DNA from: CAYXDR01 sp046498185 | GTDB taxonomy: Bacteria > Desulfobacterota > DSM-4660 > Desulfatiglandales > Desulfatiglandaceae | Reading direction: 5' to 3' | Assembly: GCA_046498185.1 (NCBI GenBank) | Contig: JAWOBE010000087.1 | Location: 1-5,711 of the forward strand | Length of the DNA stretch: 5,711 bases | Part shown: piece after piece, positions 1 to 5,711 of the stretch | Position numbering within the stretch: position 1 is the first letter of the stretch | Layout: every line of letters begins with the position of its first letter | Notes under the pieces: generated by a model | Databases searched by the model: none | The model's input: only the letters and a program-made list of their open reading frames with translations | Told to the model about the DNA's origin: nothing | Translations under genes and position numbers: made by a program

Positions 1-435
1 CGGGCCTTTTCTTCCCGCAACACCCAGCCCTGGGAATTTATTGTGGTCACCAATCCCGAGACACTGGCCCGGCTTTCCGAGGCCAGGCCCAAAGGGCTTG
101 CTTTTATCAAAGAAGCGCCGCTGGCCATCGTGATTTGTGCCGACCCCTCCAAAACGGATGTGTGGGTGGAGGACGCAAGCATAGCAGCAGCCTTTATTCA
201 TCTGGCAGCCACGGATATGGGGTTGGGCAGTTGCTGGGGGCAGATCCGCCTGCGCCATCACGATGACAACCAAAGCGCCGGTGCGTACGTGTCCGGATTG
301 CTGGGGATCAGGGAGGGGTTGGCGGTTGAATCGATCATCGCCGCAGGATACCCGGCCGAGGAAAAAGAGCCGCATAAACAGGCTTCGCTGCCATACGATA
401 AAATCAGCCGCGAAAAATACGGCCAGAACGCATGA
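1..435 (+). CDS. Nitroreductase-family protein, 3' part (5' end outside window)
   Basis: The frame is open from the first base and ends at TGA 433-435, giving 144 visible residues. The first residues read RAFSSRNTQPWEFIVV, which resembles the FMN-binding S-x-R-N-x-Q-P-W segment near the N-terminus of short nitroreductase-family proteins. Further on, a GLGSCWGQIR segment and a late segment ending in IIAAGYPAEEKEP match the usual core and the G-Y-P-x-E motif. Family members use FMN and NAD(P)H to reduce nitro groups, quinones or other electron acceptors in the cytoplasm; the substrate here is unknown. About 30-40 N-terminal residues should lie upstream of the window. The internal GTG at 43 is not a credible start because the conserved motif lies before it. 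The gene ends about 90 bp before the palindromic terminator at 525-569, which could stop its transcript. It lies outside the repeat-bounded segment and so probably belongs to the ancestral chromosome. Confidence 0.9.
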   Translation, partial: RAFSSRNTQPWEFIVVTNPETLARLSEARPKGLAFIKEAPLAIVICADPSKTDVWVEDASIAAAFIHLAATDMGLGSCWGQIRLRHHDDNQSAGAYVSGLLGIREGLAVESIIAAGYPAEEKEPHKQASLPYDKISREKYGQNA

Positions 436-524
436 TCTTGCATAACGGCATGGCCTGAAACGCTTAACAGAAAAAGCCGCCCGGCGCCCTCCGGCAAGCC
501 TCGTTTCCGGCGGCACAATTCTCC
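436..524. other. Short intergenic spacer after the nitroreductase gene
   Basis: I see no gene here. A GCCGCC at 476-481 can pair with GGCGGC at 509-514, but the loop is 27 nt and no T-tract follows, so it is not a convincing terminator. The strong palindrome immediately downstream is the better candidate for ending nitroreductase transcription. Confidence 0.5.
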
Positions 525-569
525 GAAAAATCAAGGGGTTCAGATGTTATCTGAACCCCTTGATTTTTC
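525..569. terminator. Perfect-palindrome bidirectional terminator (displaced tRNA-Asp terminator)
   Basis: Bases 525-544 and 550-569 are perfect reverse complements (20-bp arms) around the 5-nt loop TGTTA. The core is the GC-rich GGGG/CCCC stretch, and the outer ends are A5 on one arm and T5 on the other, so on either strand the hairpin ends in a U-rich segment. This is the form of an intrinsic terminator that works both ways. On the minus strand it follows the tRNA-Asp 3' half at 573-617, as the right-hand copy follows the intact tRNA. On the plus strand it could end transcription of the nitroreductase gene. Termination is inferred from structure only. Confidence 0.8.
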
Positions 570-617
570 TGGTGGCGGGAGCGACGAGACTCGAACTCGC
601 GACCTCCGGCGTGACAG
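533..617. repeat. 85-bp direct repeat, left copy (candidate att site)
   Basis: This segment matches 5464-5548 at 83 of 85 positions, in the same orientation and at a constant offset of 4931 bp. The two differences are T540 versus C5471 and T567 versus G5498. It holds part of the terminator palindrome and the tRNA-Asp 3' half. Matching stops at 618, exactly where the anticodon loop begins in the intact tRNA. Beyond that point the copies are unrelated. A repeat of this content and extent is typical of the attL/attR pair left by tRNA-targeting site-specific integration, although no integrase is visible. Confidence 0.9.
573..617 (-). pseudogene. tRNA-Asp 3'-half remnant
   Basis: Read on the minus strand from 617 to 573, this is identical to the intact tRNA-Asp from the first anticodon-loop base (position 32) through the GTC anticodon, the 3' anticodon stem, variable loop, T-arm (TTCGAGT loop), 3' acceptor strand, discriminator G and CCA. 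The 5' half is absent. The sequence beyond 617 cannot pair with the remaining anticodon stem GCCGG, and I find no D-arm or 5' acceptor strand there, so it cannot fold as a tRNA. It is best read as the original 3' end of the tRNA gene displaced by insertion, or as a partial duplication. Confidence 0.9.
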
Positions 618-826
618 TCCTGAATCGCAGGGATCTTGGGGTGTGCAGTCCTTTGGATACCGTAAGATTTTTTTGAGAAGGCTTGTAATTCGACTTTCAG
701 TTCGTATGTTAATACTGGCATGTTTGGCGGCCAGTATTAGCAAATTCCCTGCCTTGCGGTTATTATCAAAAAAAATAGGGACGTATTGCATTTGAAGGTT
801 ACAAAAAATTTACGAGTGCATCAAAA
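618..826. other. Left junction and leader region of the signalling operon
   Basis: No credible gene is present in these 209 bases. The stretch starts at the repeat boundary and should hold the promoter of the kinase operon. One possible sigma-70-like pair is TTGTAA at 683-688 with TATGTT at 705-710 (16-nt spacer, 4/6 matches each). Another is TATTAT at 761-766 with a poor -35. Neither is convincing. A 10-bp inverted repeat sits at 710-739. Near the junction, CAGTCCT occurs at 615-621 and again at 646-652, and CCTG/CAGG (619-622, 628-631) form a small hairpin. Sequence closer to the kinase start is A/T-rich. Confidence 0.5.
710..739. repeat. 10-bp perfect inverted repeat upstream of the kinase operon
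   Basis: TAATACTGGC (710-719) and GCCAGTATTA (730-739) are perfect reverse complements separated by 10 nt. The centre lies about 100 bp before the kinase start codon. There is no following T-tract, so it is not a typical terminator. The symmetry suits either a dimeric regulator's binding site or a hairpin in the leader RNA. It directly abuts one possible -10 sequence. Function is not known. Confidence 0.6.
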
Positions 827-1933
827 ATGGCAGATTCGAAAACACCCGTTGATGAACCCCTCGAATTCGCCGAGAGCATCATCAACACTGTGCGTGAACC
901 CTTAATCGTACTTGATCATGATTTAAGGGTGGTCTCCGTCAACCGCTCCTTTTATAAAATCTTTAAGGTAAACCCCGAAGAGACAGTCGGGCAGCTTATT
1001 TATGACCTGGGCAATCAGCAGTGGGATATCCTCAAGCTGCGCGAACTGCTCGAAACCATCCTCCCCCAAAAGACAACCTTTGATGGCTATGAGGTTGAAC
1101 ACGATTTTGCGGACATCGGCAGGCGTGTCATGCTTTTGAATGCCCGGCAAATCCAAAGAGTGTGGGGGAAAGAGCGGATAATCCTCCTGGCCATCGAGGA
1201 CATTACCGAGAAAAAGGGCCATGAAAGAGAGGTGGTGAAGGCAAGAGATGCTGCTGAAGCTGCCAACAAGGAACTGGAGGCATTCAGCTATTCCGTTTCC
1301 CATGACTTGCGAACACCGCTCAGGAGCATCGACGGGTTTAGCCATGCCCTGCTGGAGGATTATCAGGATAAACTCGACGACACAGCGAAATCTTACCTGG
1401 ATCGGGTGCGGAAGGCAACGCAGCATATGGGCCACCTGATTGACGATATGCTGAAGCTGTCAAGGGTAACAAGGTCTGAATTTCAACCTGAATCTGTTGA
1501 TTTGAGTGCTCTGGTCAGGGAAATTTCTGAGAAGCTTCAGCAGTGTAACCCCGACAGAATGATTGACGCGATCATCCACGAGGGTGTTATCGTCAACGGC
1601 GATCCCTCTTTGCTGAAGATTGCCCTGGAGAACCTATTGGGTAATGCATGGAAGTTTACCAGCAGAGAAGTACAGCCGCAGTTTGAGTTCAACACGATCG
1701 TCAAGGAAGGCAAAACAGTCTGTTTTATCCGGGACAACGGTGTGGGGTTTGACATGGCCTATGTTGACAAGCTGTTTGGCGCTTTCCAGCGTCTCCATAC
1801 CACTTTTGAATTTCCGGGAACGGGCATCGGTCTGGCGACTGTACAGCGGGTTTTCAACCGTCACGGCGGTGAGGTCTGGGCAGAAGCTGAAGTGGGAAAA
1901 GGCGCAACGTTTTATTTCACATTACCAGGGTAA
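827..1933 (+). CDS. PAS-domain sensor histidine kinase (phytochrome-type kinase core)
   Basis: This 368-residue protein has an N-terminal PAS-like sensor (about residues 14-127), a short helical linker (128-150), a HisKA dimerisation/phosphoacceptor domain with SVSHDLRTPLR and likely phosphorylated His159 (about 150-217), and a C-terminal HATPase domain (about 255-367). ATP-binding boxes are visible: N-box ENLLGNAWKF (Asn269, Asn273), G1 DNGVGF (303-308) and G2 GTGIGL (331-336). The core resembles kinases of the bacterial phytochrome group, but there is no phytochrome GAF/PHY photosensory module, so light sensing should not be assumed. No signal peptide or membrane segment is seen, so it should be cytoplasmic. 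The ATG at 827 has only a weak Shine-Dalgarno. No better in-frame start lies between it and the stop at 776-778. The response regulator 47 bp downstream is its probable phosphotransfer partner. The ligand is unknown. Confidence 0.93.
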   Translation: MADSKTPVDEPLEFAESIINTVREPLIVLDHDLRVVSVNRSFYKIFKVNPEETVGQLIYDLGNQQWDILKLRELLETILPQKTTFDGYEVEHDFADIGRRVMLLNARQIQRVWGKERIILLAIEDITEKKGHEREVVKARDAAEAANKELEAFSYSVSHDLRTPLRSIDGFSHALLEDYQDKLDDTAKSYLDRVRKATQHMGHLIDDMLKLSRVTRSEFQPESVDLSALVREISEKLQQCNPDRMIDAIIHEGVIVNGDPSLLKIALENLLGNAWKFTSREVQPQFEFNTIVKEGKTVCFIRDNGVGFDMAYVDKLFGAFQRLHTTFEFPGTGIGLATVQRVFNRHGGEVWAEAEVGKGATFYFTLPG

Positions 1934-1965
1934 GGAGCAATGGGCCACCGGTTTCCGGCAATAAC

Positions 1966-1972
1966 AAGGAGG
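1966..1972 (+). promoter_or_regulatory. Strong Shine-Dalgarno that sets the response-regulator start
   Basis: AAGGAGG lies 8 nt before ATG 1981 and only 2 nt before an in-frame TTG at 1975. The spacing favours the ATG. This site is much stronger than the one before the upstream kinase, so the regulator may be made in excess over its kinase. Confidence 0.8.
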
Positions 1973-1980
1973 TTTTGACT

Positions 1981-2418
1981 ATGGAAGATAGAATTATCCT
2001 GCTGGTGGAGGACAATCCCGATGATGTGGATCTGACGCTTCGCGCACTCAAGAAAAACAATATCAAAAATAAGATTATTATTGCAAAAGACGGTGTGGAG
2101 GCCCTTGATTATTTACACGGAACGGGCATGCATGCCGGAAGGGATACAAAGGATCAGCCGGTCATTGTCATGCTGGATCTAAAACTGCCCAAAATAAGCG
2201 GCTTGGAGGTACTAAGGGATATTCGACAGAATGAGCGAACCAGTCTAATCCCTGTGGTCATCCTCACATCATCGACGGAGCAGAAAGATATGGTCGAGGG
2301 ATATAAACTCGGCGCCAACAGTTATATCCGGAAGCCTGTTGATTTCGAACAGTTCGCAGAGGCCATCAAGCTCCTTGGCCTCTATTGGACCCTCTATAAT
2401 GAGACGGTTCAGTCTTAA
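1981..2418 (+). CDS. Single-domain response regulator, Rcp1-like
   Basis: The 145-residue product is one receiver (REC) domain with no output domain. The acidic pair is Glu10/Asp11 (LLVEDNPDD), the phosphoacceptor is Asp66 in VIVMLDLKLP, the switch residue is Thr96 in VVILTSS, and the conserved lysine is Lys118 in SYIRKPVDFEQF. The insert before beta-3 (GTGMHAGRD) and the C-terminal LLGLYWTLYNE stretch are typical of the subfamily related to Rcp1, the regulator phosphorylated by cyanobacterial phytochrome. Such proteins often lie next to phytochrome-type kinases, as here. Its role would be to receive phosphate from the upstream PAS kinase and pass on the signal by protein contact, since it has no DNA-binding domain. 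The ATG at 1981 is chosen over the TTG at 1975 by Shine-Dalgarno spacing. A gap of 45 bp leads to the hybrid kinase gene, consistent with one operon. Confidence 0.94.
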   Translation: MEDRIILLVEDNPDDVDLTLRALKKNNIKNKIIIAKDGVEALDYLHGTGMHAGRDTKDQPVIVMLDLKLPKISGLEVLRDIRQNERTSLIPVVILTSSTEQKDMVEGYKLGANSYIRKPVDFEQFAEAIKLLGLYWTLYNETVQS

Positions 2419-2452
2419 CCGGTGAAGCGGTATCAACAAACAACGAGATAAT

Positions 2453-2458
2453 AAGGGA
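2453..2458 (+). promoter_or_regulatory. Ribosome-binding site of the hybrid kinase gene
   Basis: AAGGGA ends 5 nt before ATG 2464. It is a moderate match and supports this start, which also places the receiver domain right at the N-terminus (PLRILIIEDSEDD). Confidence 0.6.
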
Positions 2459-2463
2459 AAAGC

Positions 2464-5391
2464 ATGGGAATTCCACTTCGGATACTGATCATTGAAGATT
2501 CTGAAGATGATACGCTACTGGTGATCCGAGTGCTCCAAAAAGGCGGTTATGATCCGGCATACGAACGGGTTGAAACCGCCGAGGACATGGGCGAGGCACT
2601 TGAGAGAGGGACGTGGGACATCATCATAGCCGACTATACCCTGCCTCATTTCAGTGGTCTTGACGCACTCAAAGTGTACAAAGAAAAGGGACTGGAGATG
2701 CCCTTTATAATCGTTTCCGGCACCATCGGTGAAGAGGTTGCAGTCGCTGCAATGTTATCCGGCGCCCATGATTACGTGATGAAGAATAAGCTCCCCCGTC
2801 TTTTTCATGCTGTTCAGAAGGCCCTCTCGGATGCAGAATCAAGAAGAGAGCGCAAGCGGGCGGAGGGCGAATTGCAGTCGGCGAGAGCCTTTCTTGACAG
2901 TGTCATCAACGCGATCGCGGACCCGGTCTTTGTCAAGGATGACAAGCGGCGTTTTGTGCTTGTCAATGAAGCGTTGTGTGCCATTGCCGGCCGTCCGCGA
3001 GAGAGTCTCATCGGCAAGACTGACCACGAGATGTTCCCCGAGGGAGAGGCGGCGGTTTTGCGGAAGATAGATGACATTGTTTTGGATACCGGCAAGGAAA
3101 ATGTCAATGAAGAATCTCTGACCAACTTGTCCAGCGGAGAGGTTCGCACCATCGTTACAAGCAAGACCCGCTACATCGACCCGGCCGGAAAAAAGTTTAT
3201 CGTCGGAGTGGCCCGAGACATCACCGACCGCAAGCGGGCGGAAACCTATCGCGAGATGGGACGGGAGATATTGCAGATTCTCATCGAGTCGGGCGGCTGG
3301 CAGGAGTCTATCCAACGCGTCCTCGTTGCATTGAAGACACGGACAGGGATCGATGCCGTAGGCCTGCGCCTGCAAGAGGGCGAGGATTATCCGTATTTCG
3401 TTCAGGACGGTTTCTCCAAGGATTTTCTGATGACCGAAAACACGCTGCTCGAACGCGGCAAGGATGGCGGCGTGTGCCGGGACAAGGACGGCAATGTCCG
3501 GCTGGAATGCACCTGTGGCCTGGTCATCTGCGGTAAGACCGACCCCTCGGATCCGCTCTTCACCCAAGGGGGGAGCTGTTGGACCAACGACTCCTTCTCC
3601 TTGCTTGACCTGCCGTCTGATCAGGACCTCAGGTTGCATCCGCGGAACAACTGCATCCATCAGGGCTATAACTCCGTGGCATTGATACCGGTTCGCACCA
3701 GCGACCAGATTGTGGGGTTGATCCAGCTCAACGACAAGTGCAAAGGCCTTTTCACCCTCAAAACCATCGAAATATTGGAAGGCATCGCCGCGCATATCGG
3801 GTCGGCCCTGATGCGCAAACGTGCCGAAGAACAACTTCAAATAAGTGAGGAAAGATATCGCAATATTTTCGATAATATGCAGGATGCTTATTATGAAACA
3901 TCCCTCGATGGATTGATTCTGGAGATCAGTCCCTCCATTGAGGCGATTTCCAGCGGCCAATATCGCCCGGCCGACCTTATTGGTCGGCAAATGCGTGATT
4001 TCTATGATGACGCGGAAGAACGAGACAGGCTGATTACAAAATTGCTGGAAACCGGGAGCTTCTCGGATTTTGAAATTTCGCTCCGCAACAGGGATGGTTC
4101 TCTGGTGCCCTGTTCAATTTCCGCCAAATTATGGCGGGATGACAAGGGAAATCCGATCAAAATCATTGGCAGCATGCGCGATATCATCGAACGCAAGAAG
4201 GCGGAGGCGGAGCAGGAGAAACTCCAGGCTCAGTTGGTCCAGGCCCAGAAGATGGAGTCGGTTGGCCGGCTGGCGGGCGGCGTGGCGCATGATTACAACA
4301 ACATGCTTTCCGTGATTCTCGGATATACCGAAATGACTATGGAACAGGTGGACCCGGGCGGCCAGATATATGACAATCTGAAAGAAGTTTATACCGCCGG
4401 TAAACGGTCTATAGACATTACGAGCCAACTGCTGGCTTTTGCCAGAAAGCAGATTGTCCGCCCCATTGTGATGGACTTGAACGAAACAGTGGATGAAATG
4501 CTCAAGATGCTGCGTCGCCTGATCGGAGAAGATCTTGATTTTGTCTGGGAGCCCGCCATCGGCCTATGGCCGGTGAAAATGGATCCCTCCCAGATCGACC
4601 AGATTATAGCTAACCTCTGCGTCAACGCCAGGGATGCCATTTCTGGAGTGGGGAAAATCACCATCGAGACCGAAAATTTTTGTTTTGATGAATCCTATTG
4701 TGCCGAGCATGCCGGATTTATACCCGGTGACTTCGTGATGTTGGCGGTCAGCGACAACGGCTGCGGCATGGACAAGGAAACCAGGGAGCACATTTTTGAG
4801 CCGTTTTTCACCACCAAAGAGGTGGGTAAAGGAACCGGTTTAGGTCTGGCTATGATTTACGGAATTGTTAATCAGAACAACGGGTTTGTCAATGTTTACA
4901 GTAAACCTGGCATTGGGACGACTTTCAAGATTTTTCTTCCGCGTCACACCATTGAAACAGATGAGGCTATCACGGAGGTTACTCACGAGGAAACGGCCTT
5001 TGGCCGGGGAGAAACCCTGCTTTTGGTGGAGGACGAGCCCGCCATCATCAAAATGTGCCAGGCCATGCTGAAAAAACTCGGCTATAACGTGCTAATCGCC
5101 CATGCCCCGGATGAGGCTGTAATTTTGGCTTCTGAACATTCCGGAACAATCCATCTACTGATAAGCGATGTGATCATGCCTGGAATGAACGGCCGCGAGC
5201 TTGCAGATAAATTGCAAGCCATCCGGCCGGATATCCGCGTCCTGTTCATGTCCGGCTACACAGCCAACGTCACCGCAAACCACGGGGTGCTGGACGAAGG
5301 CGAGCATTTCATCCAGAAACCGTTTTCGATGAAAAAATTATCGGTTAAAGTGGGCGAGGCATTGAAGGGCGGCAAAAGCACACAGCAATAA
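2464..5391 (+). CDS. Hybrid sensor histidine kinase REC-PAS-GAF-PAS-HisKA-HATPase-REC
   Basis: The 975-residue product is a multi-input phosphorelay kinase. Domains in order: receiver 1 (about 5-120; Glu11/Asp12, phosphoacceptor Asp57, Ser85, Lys107); PAS 1 (about 138-257, ending VARDITDRKRAE); a GAF domain (about 264-450) with cysteines at 338, 349, 351, 356, 372, 397 and 426; PAS 2 (about 460-578, ending MRDIIERKKAEA); a coiled-coil linker (580-597); HisKA with GRLAGGVAHDYNNML and likely phosphorylated His609; HATPase (about 705-826) with N-box Asn717/Asn721, DNGCGM at 764-769, FEPFFTTK and GKGTGLGL (788-795); receiver 2 (about 851-968; Glu856/Asp857, phosphoacceptor Asp902, Ser930, Lys952-Pro953). 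All catalytic residues are present. No signal peptide or membrane segment is evident, so the protein is probably cytoplasmic. Phosphate would pass His609 to Asp902 and then to an Hpt protein not seen here. Receiver 1 may be a target of the upstream kinase. It is the last gene of the operon. Confidence 0.95.
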   Translation: MGIPLRILIIEDSEDDTLLVIRVLQKGGYDPAYERVETAEDMGEALERGTWDIIIADYTLPHFSGLDALKVYKEKGLEMPFIIVSGTIGEEVAVAAMLSGAHDYVMKNKLPRLFHAVQKALSDAESRRERKRAEGELQSARAFLDSVINAIADPVFVKDDKRRFVLVNEALCAIAGRPRESLIGKTDHEMFPEGEAAVLRKIDDIVLDTGKENVNEESLTNLSSGEVRTIVTSKTRYIDPAGKKFIVGVARDITDRKRAETYREMGREILQILIESGGWQESIQRVLVALKTRTGIDAVGLRLQEGEDYPYFVQDGFSKDFLMTENTLLERGKDGGVCRDKDGNVRLECTCGLVICGKTDPSDPLFTQGGSCWTNDSFSLLDLPSDQDLRLHPRNNCIHQGYNSVALIPVRTSDQIVGLIQLNDKCKGLFTLKTIEILEGIAAHIGSALMRKRAEEQLQISEERYRNIFDNMQDAYYETSLDGLILEISPSIEAISSGQYRPADLIGRQMRDFYDDAEERDRLITKLLETGSFSDFEISLRNRDGSLVPCSISAKLWRDDKGNPIKIIGSMRDIIERKKAEAEQEKLQAQLVQAQKMESVGRLAGGVAHDYNNMLSVILGYTEMTMEQVDPGGQIYDNLKEVYTAGKRSIDITSQLLAFARKQIVRPIVMDLNETVDEMLKMLRRLIGEDLDFVWEPAIGLWPVKMDPSQIDQIIANLCVNARDAISGVGKITIETENFCFDESYCAEHAGFIPGDFVMLAVSDNGCGMDKETREHIFEPFFTTKEVGKGTGLGLAMIYGIVNQNNGFVNVYSKPGIGTTFKIFLPRHTIETDEAITEVTHEETAFGRGETLLLVEDEPAIIKMCQAMLKKLGYNVLIAHAPDEAVILASEHSGTIHLLISDVIMPGMNGRELADKLQAIRPDIRVLFMSGYTANVTANHGVLDEGEHFIQKPFSMKKLSVKVGEALKGGKSTQQ

Positions 5392-5463
5392 TTATAAGGG
5401 CAAAGGAAACCGAAGAGGAGTACCGGAAGTCTTACCCCCGACCAGATTTTTAACTCATAAAAA
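5392..5463. other. Short spacer between hybrid kinase and right-hand repeat
   Basis: No gene, hairpin or recombinase remnant is visible. The A-rich end (5459-5465) becomes the U-tract of the minus-strand tRNA terminator. A plus-strand operon transcript would run directly into the hairpin at 5464-5492. Confidence 0.5.
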
Positions 5464-5581
<118 letters not shown>

Positions 5582-5597
5582 GCATTTTTTTTCGGGC

Positions 5598-5673
5598 TGG
5601 TAGGCGGAACAGGGCTCGAACCTGTGACCTACGGCTTGTAAGGCCGCCGCTCTCCCAACTGAGCTACCCGCCC
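5598..5673 (-). tRNA. tRNA-Val (anticodon UAC)
   Basis: The 76-nt minus-strand cloverleaf has acceptor GGGCGGG/TCCGCCT (G-U at both ends) and D-stem GCTC/GAGC. The anticodon stem is GCGGC/GCCGT with loop CTTACAA (anticodon at 5638-5640). The T-stem is ACAGG/CCTGT with loop TTCGAGC. The discriminator is A and CCA is encoded. It is the promoter-proximal gene of the Val-Asp pair. No convincing promoter is visible in the 38 bases to its right, so transcription may begin beyond the window. Confidence 0.97.
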
Positions 5674-5711
5674 ACATGAATCGTAAAGCGTCTTTGCTGA
5701 CGACTGATTTT

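Noticed and set aside
43..435. GTG at 43 as the start of a small complete gene
   Set aside because: The conserved nitroreductase motif SSRNTQPW lies before it in the same open frame, so the gene begins outside the window.
525..569. Possible CRISPR repeat or transposon end, because of the perfect palindrome
   Set aside because: There are only two copies, 4.9 kb apart, with no spacer array or transposase. Position directly after a tRNA 3' end explains it as a terminator.
573..660. A second functional tRNA-Asp at the left repeat
   Set aside because: Only the part from loop base 32 to CCA is present. The sequence that would supply the 5' anticodon stem, D-arm and 5' acceptor does not pair with it.
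923..1435. 170-codon minus-strand open frame inside the first kinase gene
   Set aside because: It is antisense to clear PAS and HisKA coding sequence, with no motif or start signal of its own.
827..1933. Calling the first kinase a bacteriophytochrome
   Set aside because: Only the kinase core resembles that group. A 368-residue protein with a single PAS domain has no room for the GAF and PHY chromophore modules.
2839..3990. Long 383-codon open frame on the minus strand
   Set aside because: It lies wholly inside the hybrid kinase gene, antisense to PAS 1, GAF and the start of PAS 2, whose frame is strongly supported by domains. It shows no recognisable motif.
5674..5711. Promoter for the tRNA pair at the right edge
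   Set aside because: TACGAT (minus strand, 5685-5680) is a weak -10 candidate, and no matching -35 lies within the window. Other tRNA genes or the true promoter may be upstream.

Overview
The window looks like chromosome of a Gram-negative, probably deltaproteobacterial (Desulfobacterota) organism. This rests on the style of the signalling proteins: a large soluble REC-PAS-GAF-PAS-HisKA-HATPase-REC hybrid kinase next to a phytochrome-type kinase with an Rcp1-like regulator. A mixed, moderate base composition and a tRNA-Val/tRNA-Asp pair fit this. The assignment is inference from remembered family resemblance, not a search result.

Layout, left to right. (1) 1-435: 3' part of a nitroreductase-family gene that runs in from outside the window. 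(2) 436-826: non-coding. It holds a perfect 20-bp-arm terminator palindrome (525-569), a displaced 3' half of a tRNA-Asp gene on the minus strand (573-617), and a leader with a 10-bp inverted repeat (710-739). (3) 827-5391: three tightly packed plus-strand genes, namely a PAS histidine kinase, a single-domain response regulator with a strong Shine-Dalgarno, and a 975-residue hybrid kinase. (4) 5392-5711: a terminator, then intact tRNA-Asp(GUC) and tRNA-Val(UAC) on the minus strand, so the tRNA pair and the kinase operon converge.

The most notable structure is an 85-bp direct repeat, 83/85 identical, at 533-617 and 5464-5548. Each copy holds the tRNA-Asp 3' half, from the first base of the anticodon loop to CCA, plus its terminator region. 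The copies lie 4931 bp apart and bracket the whole signalling operon. This is the footprint expected when an element integrates site-specifically at the 3' end of a tRNA gene: the intact tRNA stays at one end and a displaced 3' half at the other. No integrase or other mobility gene lies between the repeats, so the unit would be a non-autonomous islet, a decayed island, or the product of a duplication.

The three signalling proteins lack visible membrane segments and DNA-binding domains. They probably form a cytoplasmic phosphotransfer circuit: the PAS kinase feeds the single-domain regulator, and the hybrid kinase integrates a receiver input, two PAS inputs and one cysteine-rich GAF input. Their stimulus and final target cannot be read from this window.
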